From Clostridia bacterium (GTDB lineage Bacteria; Bacillota; Clostridia; Oscillospirales; CAG-272), in contig CAAGDE010000065.1 in the NCBI GenBank assembly GCA_900768535.1, positions 1 to 36,076 of the forward strand: a stretch of 36,076 nucleotides of DNA, written 5' to 3'. A program made the position numbers and the translations under genes. Numbering within the stretch: position 1 is the first letter of the stretch; each line of letters starts with the position of its first letter. The notes beneath the pieces are model-generated. The model was not told the origin of the DNA, made no database searches, and was given only the letters and a program-made list of their open reading frames with translations. Shown here piece after piece: positions 31,906 to 36,076 of the stretch.

Positions 31906-32590
31906 AGTAAAGAATCTGACTAAATCTTATAAGGATTGTATTGCGATAAATAACGTCGATTTATCGATTCCGACGGGACGGTTTGTCGTGATAACCGGAC
32001 GATCGGGAAGCGGTAAAAGCACGTTGTTAAAATGTATGAGCGGGCTGATAACGCCTTCCGACGGTCAGGTTCTTATAGACGGTCACGATATTCATAAGCT
32101 CACAAACACTGAAAAAAGCAAATTCCGTAATACCAAAACAGGTTATATATTTCAATCCTTTGCTTTGGAGCCAAAGTATACGGCTTACGAAAACATCGAA
32201 TTACCGATGATTATTAAAGGTGAAAAAAACGCAATAAGGAAAGCGAGAGTATACGAGGTTGCGGGTTTCGTAGGTATTTCCGATTTATTAAGCAAAAGGA
32301 CAGAAATTCTGTCCGGCGGCGAGAAACAAAGAGTGGCAATTGCCCGCGCTCTCGTAAACGATTCGCAGATTCTTTTTGCCGACGAGCCGTGCGGAAATCT
32401 CGATAAACAGAATAGCGAGACGATTATCGACCTGTTATATAAGATCAACGCAAAAGGAACGACGGTAATTTTGGTTACTCATCAGCCGCAGGATATAACC
32501 CGTTCTCATATGCAAATAGAACTGCTGGACGGGCGGATAAAAGAAAATAAATATGATACGGATAGCTCTGAGAGAAGCCAAAATAAATAA
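31898..32590 (+). CDS. ABC transporter ATP-binding protein (LolD/MacB/BceA class)
   Basis: A 230-residue ATPase. Walker A GRSGSGKS is at residues of about 34-41, then the Q-loop YIFQSF, the signature LSGGEKQRVAIARAL, Walker B ILFADEP and the H-loop VTHQ. The class with the segment YTAYENIELPMI after the Q-loop is the one that pairs with FtsX/MacB-type permeases and drives mechanical work on the outside of the membrane, such as peptide export or resistance, not import. The start overlaps the previous gene by 8 nt, and its own 3' end overlaps the first permease by 38 nt, indicating tight coupling. Confidence 0.95.
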   Translation: MIEVKNLTKSYKDCIAINNVDLSIPTGRFVVITGRSGSGKSTLLKCMSGLITPSDGQVLIDGHDIHKLTNTEKSKFRNTKTGYIFQSFALEPKYTAYENIELPMIIKGEKNAIRKARVYEVAGFVGISDLLSKRTEILSGGEKQRVAIARALVNDSQILFADEPCGNLDKQNSETIIDLLYKINAKGTTVILVTHQPQDITRSHMQIELLDGRIKENKYDTDSSERSQNK

Positions 32591-33629
32591 ATTCCTTGTT
32601 GTCTTTTCAAGTCTAGGACTGTCCGTTCTTTTTGCGATAGTTTTTGTTTTAATAAACTTCAATTCCCGGATATCCGAGTCTTATTGGGGACGATATGGTA
32701 AGGAAAAATATATTTCTTTGGAAGGCAATAATGTGGATTTATTTAATTATTCTCTCGAAGACCTCTTTGTTTACGGAAGAATTAAGGGATTGACCTACGA
32801 TACGACTATTTCATATAACAGCAGGGAAACGGTAATACCGAGTTATCGGGGCGGAATTTGTATTTATTCTGTAAACGACAGCATTGACGGAGTTCCGAAT
32901 CTGTTGAGAGGGGACTCGTTTTCTCTGACCGGACAAAGCATATGGCTGTCGGAAACTCTCTGTTCGTATTTGGGTTGCAGTATCGGGTCCTCGATACTAC
33001 TCAACGGTAAAACTTACTTCGTAAAAGGCGTCTTTGAAAAAGGCGACGCTTCGACTTACTATGAAGGAGAAGTTTCTTTCGTTATTCACTGCGACGCCCG
33101 AAAAGTTGAAACGATAGATTCTTTGTTTGTGGTGGTTACGGATTCTGCACAACTCGCACGACTGGCAAAGATGGGCAACGGCAAGATATTCGATGATAAA
33201 GAAGGTATTCTTGAACTTTATCGGGGATATAACACTTTTCGTATCGGAATGTTGTGTATTACATACGTTCTGATCGGTTTGCTGTTTGTGGTTTTCGTAT
33301 GTGTTATTCGCATTTACCTTTTTAAGAGGCGGGAATTTGTCAGAGTTTTGTGGCAAAACGGAATTACCTCTTTTAAATCGGTAATTTTGCTTCTGTCCGT
33401 TTTTGCCTTCATTTCTCTTCTCGCTTGTTCTTTTGCCGTTGCTTGGGAGTGTATATTCAATTCGCTCGTTATATCCTGGGCGGATAATATTCTTCATATA
33501 AAGATCGAAGGTCCGAACTACGTTGTTCATTGGCTGATTGGCATCGGGATTTCTTTCTCAACAATAGTCTTAAGCCTGCCCTTTTTACCGAAAACGGATT
33601 ATAACAAACAAGAGGAGAGAAATCAATGA
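32553..33629 (+). CDS. FtsX/MacB-type permease 1
   Basis: A 358-residue permease with the family layout: one helix near residues 13-36 (FLVVFSSLGLSVLFAIVFVL), a large outside domain (about 40-225, with GIYS-like ICIYSVNDSIDGVPN and LLNGKTYFVKGVFEKGD), then three helices near 229-256, 275-300 and 325-347. The outside domain has the MacPCD-type order of strands. It overlaps the ATPase gene by 38 nt with no clear ribosome binding site, so it is translated by coupling. It should form a pair with permease 2. It is shorter than usual MacB proteins, and sequence identity to named systems could not be judged. Confidence 0.87.
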   Translation: MIRIALREAKINKFLVVFSSLGLSVLFAIVFVLINFNSRISESYWGRYGKEKYISLEGNNVDLFNYSLEDLFVYGRIKGLTYDTTISYNSRETVIPSYRGGICIYSVNDSIDGVPNLLRGDSFSLTGQSIWLSETLCSYLGCSIGSSILLNGKTYFVKGVFEKGDASTYYEGEVSFVIHCDARKVETIDSLFVVVTDSAQLARLAKMGNGKIFDDKEGILELYRGYNTFRIGMLCITYVLIGLLFVVFVCVIRIYLFKRREFVRVLWQNGITSFKSVILLLSVFAFISLLACSFAVAWECIFNSLVISWADNILHIKIEGPNYVVHWLIGIGISFSTIVLSLPFLPKTDYNKQEERNQ

Positions 33630-34816
33630 AAATCTCCGCTATATTCGCGTTTAAAAATATAAGAAGATATCCTTTAAGCTCTTTAGGCAGGAGCCTTTTG
33701 CTGTTCGTGCTTACCTTCGTAGTCGTTTTGGCTTCGATGTTTTCAATATCAATAGCCGATTCGATCTCCGACATTCTGAACTCGAGAGCAAGCGGTAATA
33801 CCGTCGTGGTTTCAACCGATGAAAGCGAACTGACCAATATTTCAAAGTTGTCTTTTATTAAAGAAGTTGCTGTGTATCCGAGTAAAATCTTCTCTTCCGG
33901 CGAAATCGATATCGAGGACATCGGAACGTTTCAGATTAGCTGCAACGTAATCAAAGCGCGGGATATAAACTCTTTGATTCCGCAAACATACGTAAGCGAG
34001 TTTAATAATATATCCGACGACGATTTGATTTTAGCCGGACGTTTACCGGGAAACTACAACGAAATCATCGTTGATTCGAAATACATCGATAGTCTTCAAA
34101 TTTATGACTACAATCAAATCCTGGGAAAAAAGACAAGCATATATCATCGGTATTTCAATGATATGGTTTTTGATGTAAGCGAGTCAACTATCGTAGGCGT
34201 GTATTCTCGTTCGCTGCTGAATATAACGGCGCTAAACTCAATCAAAGATTCCGCGTGTTGCTTTTTACTGGATGGCTCTTTAGCATACAGCGGTAAACTG
34301 ATAGCGTATTGCGACCTTGAAAATATTTCCGAAGCAGAAGTCTTTTTGCAAAAACAGTACGGGGCAACGAATGTTATAAGGACGACTAAAACAACCATTC
34401 CTTTCAATGAATTGGTAAACATTTCTTCTTTCATCAGAAATATTATGGTTTTGGTTTGCCTCGTCGTCTGTCTGGTTTATACAGTAGTCCGGATAATAAC
34501 GGTTACAAACCATTTGCACGAAAAAGAGGATTTTGTGTCGGCTATCAAAGCTTTCGGACTGAAGGATAAGAGCTTGGTTTTCATTTTTCTTTTTGAGTCT
34601 TTGATTATATCTGTAATACCGTTTATATTATCCGGCGTTTTGTCCGCAGTCTGCACGAAAGGTATTTCCCGATACGTTTCAATTCTTTCCGGAATCGGAT
34701 ATGGCGTGAAAATCCGTTTTCTTCCCTTTGCTATTGCTTTTGCAATTATTTTTGCAATAAATTTTCTCACAATTATTGTTTCCGTATATTCCTATAAACC
34801 GATTAAAAATGAATAG
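33626..34816 (+). CDS. FtsX/MacB-type permease 2
   Basis: A 396-residue permease whose ATG overlaps the TGA of permease 1 (ATGA), with AGGAGAG upstream. Helices lie at about residues 22-45 (SLLLFVLTFVVVLASMFSIS), 270-293, 314-341 and 360-390. The outside domain between them has VVVSTDESELTNIS, then LILAGRLPGNYNEIIVD and TIVGVYSRSLLNI, the usual FtsX-type beta-domain. The cytoplasmic loop AIKAFGLKDKSLVF between helices 2 and 3 matches the coupling-helix position (typical ..LRA.G.....) for the ATPase. It closes the operon. Only 20 bp separate it from the rep gene. Confidence 0.88.
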   Translation: MKISAIFAFKNIRRYPLSSLGRSLLLFVLTFVVVLASMFSISIADSISDILNSRASGNTVVVSTDESELTNISKLSFIKEVAVYPSKIFSSGEIDIEDIGTFQISCNVIKARDINSLIPQTYVSEFNNISDDDLILAGRLPGNYNEIIVDSKYIDSLQIYDYNQILGKKTSIYHRYFNDMVFDVSESTIVGVYSRSLLNITALNSIKDSACCFLLDGSLAYSGKLIAYCDLENISEAEVFLQKQYGATNVIRTTKTTIPFNELVNISSFIRNIMVLVCLVVCLVYTVVRIITVTNHLHEKEDFVSAIKAFGLKDKSLVFIFLFESLIISVIPFILSGVLSAVCTKGISRYVSILSGIGYGVKIRFLPFAIAFAIIFAINFLTIIVSVYSYKPIKNE

Positions 34817-34836
34817 AGAATGTTAAAATAGGTTTT

Positions 34837-35433
34837 TTGAAGGAATGTTATCTGAAGTTATATACATTTATTCCGCTCGTTTCAAAGACGTTTACCTACG
34901 ATTCGGCAAAGCACACCGAAGAATCGTTCAGAAGATGCCTCAAAAAGACACTATCGAATTTCTGTTCCCGCAAGGGTTGGAAGTATATGGGGGTTTGGGA
35001 GCGGTCTCGGGAAAAGGACAGACTGCATTTCCACGGCTTATTATACATTCCTGACGGCACTATGCCGGGATTTATGTTTGAGGACAACACTTACAGATTC
35101 AGCGAACATAAGCGGCAGATAACCGTTCAGAATATGTATTTCAAGGAAAAGTTCGGGCGAAACGACTTTGAAAGGATAGAAGAGCCGACAGGACTCGGAA
35201 AGGCGATGCGCTACATAATGAAATACATAGAAAAGTCCGGAGAGAAAATAGTTTACTCCAAGAGTCTGCCGCAATATTTCATTTCGGACATTATGGACGA
35301 AGATGTAATTTGTCCAATAGGTATGGAAAACAAAAAACTTCTGCTCTTCGACGACTTCAATTGCCGGGACGAAGGCTGTTACATGGGCAAGGTCTCTCCC
35401 GAAGTGATAGCACAAATGCGCAAGGCCAACTGA
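34837..35433 (+). CDS. Rolling-circle replication-associated protein (HUH Rep), probably 5'-truncated
   Basis: 198 codons are open from TTG 34837; there is no ATG and no clear ribosome binding site. The key motifs are present: GVWERSREKDRLHFHGLLYIP with His64-x-His66 (metal-binding HUH motif) and RYIMKYIEKSGEK with Tyr126 and Tyr130, one of which should be the nicking tyrosine. The C-terminal part (YFISDIMDED, then LLFDDFNCRDEGCYMGKVSPE) follows a common Clostridia Rep family of small mobile elements. Such proteins nick one strand at an origin hairpin and start rolling-circle replication. It begins just 20 bp behind the ABC operon, so its 5' end was probably replaced when the cargo entered. 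Confidence 0.75.
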   Translation: MKECYLKLYTFIPLVSKTFTYDSAKHTEESFRRCLKKTLSNFCSRKGWKYMGVWERSREKDRLHFHGLLYIPDGTMPGFMFEDNTYRFSEHKRQITVQNMYFKEKFGRNDFERIEEPTGLGKAMRYIMKYIEKSGEKIVYSKSLPQYFISDIMDEDVICPIGMENKKLLLFDDFNCRDEGCYMGKVSPEVIAQMRKAN

Positions 35434-35462
35434 AACTCAAGCAAACGTAAATACAAGGTCTA

Positions 35463-35550
35463 AAAATGAATGACTCGCACGACGGAAAAAGGGCGAAAGA
35501 CCGCCAAGCGGGTTAGCGGCGGCTTCGCCTTCCGTTCGTGCTTTCATTTT
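35463..35550. repeat. Large composite hairpin behind rep (possible origin)
   Basis: Four nested stems share one axis: AAAATGAA/TTCATTTT (35463/35543), GCACGACGGA/TCCGTTCGTGC with one bulge (35477/35531), GGCGAA/TTCGCC (35492/35524) and CCGCC/GGCGG (35501/35518). An 88-nt cruciform of this kind right after an HUH rep gene would suit a replication origin or the element's end. No nick site consensus was recognised. Confidence 0.55.
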
Positions 35551-35604
35551 CCGAGTATAGTTTTTGGGTTTTGTTACCCGACTGCGTTAAGAGTATAGGA
35601 GAAT

Positions 35605-35682
35605 ATGCAATTAACGTGGAAAGGAATTTATCAAAAACACAACAAAAAACACAAAATAAAACAGAAAACAGCCTTCAAATGA
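35605..35682 (+). CDS. Possible 25-codon lysine-rich ORF
   Basis: ATG 35605 has TAGGAG 5 nt upstream, the frame is 25 codons of mostly K, Q and H, and a terminator hairpin follows directly at 35689. The spacing is gene-like, but the composition (mostly A-rich codons) may be chance. Confidence 0.25.
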   Translation: MQLTWKGIYQKHNKKHKIKQKTAFK

Positions 35683-35688
35683 TTGCGT

Positions 35689-35730
35689 AAAGTCGGAGAT
35701 TCGTAAAAGAACGTCCGACTTTTCATTTTA
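35689..35730 (+). terminator. Terminator hairpin
   Basis: A 9-bp perfect stem AAAGTCGGA / TCCGACTTT with a 16-nt loop, followed by TCATTTTAT. The stem core (GTCGGA) resembles that of the terminator at 28238-28269 (AAGTCCGA). Confidence 0.65.
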
Positions 35731-35832
35731 TACCATATCCGCGATGATAGAACAACGAAAAAATTTCTTTTTTTCCACGTGTCGATGGTAATTCTTTTTG
35801 GAGGCGAAAACTTCTCACAGGAGCGAATGCGC

Positions 35833-35861
35833 TTGAAAAAAAGCATAAAATATGCTATAAT
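35833..35861 (+). promoter_or_regulatory. Promoter with an operator-like dyad in its spacer
   Basis: TTGAAA (35833-35838), 17 nt, TATAAT (35856-35861). The spacer contains the perfect dyad AGCATA-AAA-TATGCT (35842-35856), exactly between the two boxes, as expected for a repressor site. Confidence 0.75.
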
Positions 35862-35919
35862 ACAAGCGAAAAAACTTGCTTGCAGGGGTTTTCGAGCGCC
35901 GTCTTTCAACGAACGGCTA

Positions 35920-35975
35920 TTATTTGCGTTTAGCAAATAACAAAATGCGACAGCAATGCAAAAATCTATTTTTGC
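35920..35975 (+). other. Two leader hairpins
   Basis: TTATTTGC/GCAAATAA (35920/35933, 5-nt loop) and GCAAAAAT/ATTTTTGC (35958/35968) lie in a leader of about 170 nt between the promoter and the start at 36039. Neither has a U-tract, so they would act on RNA stability or translation, or as alternative pairings (GCAAA and TTTGC blocks can swap partners). Confidence 0.5.
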
Positions 35976-36038
35976 GAGCCGTGTAATGTTATAATATAAC
36001 AAAAAGTCTTTTCCCGAAAATCAAAAGGAGCGTAACCG

Positions 36039-36076
36039 ATGGGCATAACCGAATCGAAAAAGAATAGTATATTGCC
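36039..36076 (+). CDS. Start of an unknown gene running out of the window
   Basis: ATG 36039 follows AAAAGGAG by 8 nt. Only MGITESKKNSIL is visible, which is too short to identify. The promoter with a central dyad and the long structured leader suggest a regulated gene of the mobile element. The family is unknown. Confidence 0.6.
   Translation, partial: MGITESKKNSIL

Noticed and set aside
35631..36002. 123-codon frame on the minus strand
   Set aside because: It runs through a promoter, hairpins and a terminator of the other strand, and has no ribosome binding site.

Overview
The window looks like a low-to-mid-GC member of the Bacillota, class Clostridia, probably an uncultured gut or rumen lineage. 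The evidence is strong AGGAGG-type ribosome binding sites, many near-consensus TTGACA-17-TATAAT promoters, lipobox signal peptides, U-tailed hairpin terminators, TndX-like large serine recombinases and Clostridia-style RHS, LamG and DUF4091 proteins. No rRNA, tRNA or CRISPR was recognised. Base composition changes visibly: about 9.8-20.6 kb is GC-rich, the giant gene at 21-28 kb is intermediate, and 28-36 kb is AT-rich and full of mobile-element remains.

Layout. (1) 1-303 is the 3' end of a phosphohexomutase gene. (2) 444-7975 is an almost entirely minus-strand accessory block. Five secreted proteins lie at 444-5386 (two leucine-rich-repeat lipoproteins, a pair of DxNxDG-loop paralogs, one Glu-rich lipoprotein). 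Three have the same duplicated promoter/leader and a fourth keeps a remnant of it. An IS3-family scar lies among them. At 5.6-8.0 kb there is a string of small orphan genes, each with a promoter, a piece of RHS/YD-repeat coding sequence and a near-identical terminator hairpin. This resembles a collapsed polymorphic-toxin array with immunity-like genes. (3) 8019-9781 holds a plus-strand Asp-box lipoprotein, a DUF1906 gene truncated at its 5' end, and fragments of a tandem serine-recombinase pair. (4) 9809-20640 is a plus-strand glycan-use locus: an AraC regulator, a LamG/Asp-box lipoprotein, a DUF4091 (GH123-like) enzyme, an orphan extracellular solute-binding protein, two secreted LamG-like proteins with a 43-residue peptide gene between them, and a cytoplasmic Asp-box protein. 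(5) 20736-28269 is a long leader with an intrinsic terminator in front of a 2378-residue surface protein with InlB/Flg_new-type repeats and a GLUG-like C-terminus. (6) 28436-29888 carries two decayed serine recombinases in convergent orientation and a 52-codon gene translationally coupled to one of them. (7) 30300-34816 is an AT-rich operon: a small lipoprotein gene with an in-frame TGA as third codon, a membrane-anchored protein of unknown family, an ABC ATPase and two FtsX/MacB-type permeases, with the last four genes closely spaced or overlapping. (8) 34837-36076 has a rolling-circle HUH Rep gene lacking a clear start, a large composite hairpin just downstream, and the promoter and first 12 codons of a gene leaving the window.

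How the parts may work together. In region 4 the secreted and lipid-anchored proteins would bind and trim an extracellular glycan, the solute-binding protein would capture a product for a permease encoded elsewhere, and the two cytoplasmic enzymes would finish degradation under AraC control. Region 7 is a self-contained ABC export or resistance module that appears to be cargo placed directly against the rep gene of a small mobile element. The most unusual material is the promoter-sharing lipoprotein family plus the RHS-derived cassettes (444-7975), the peptide gene at 17693, the leader at 20771-21048, and the ABC module.
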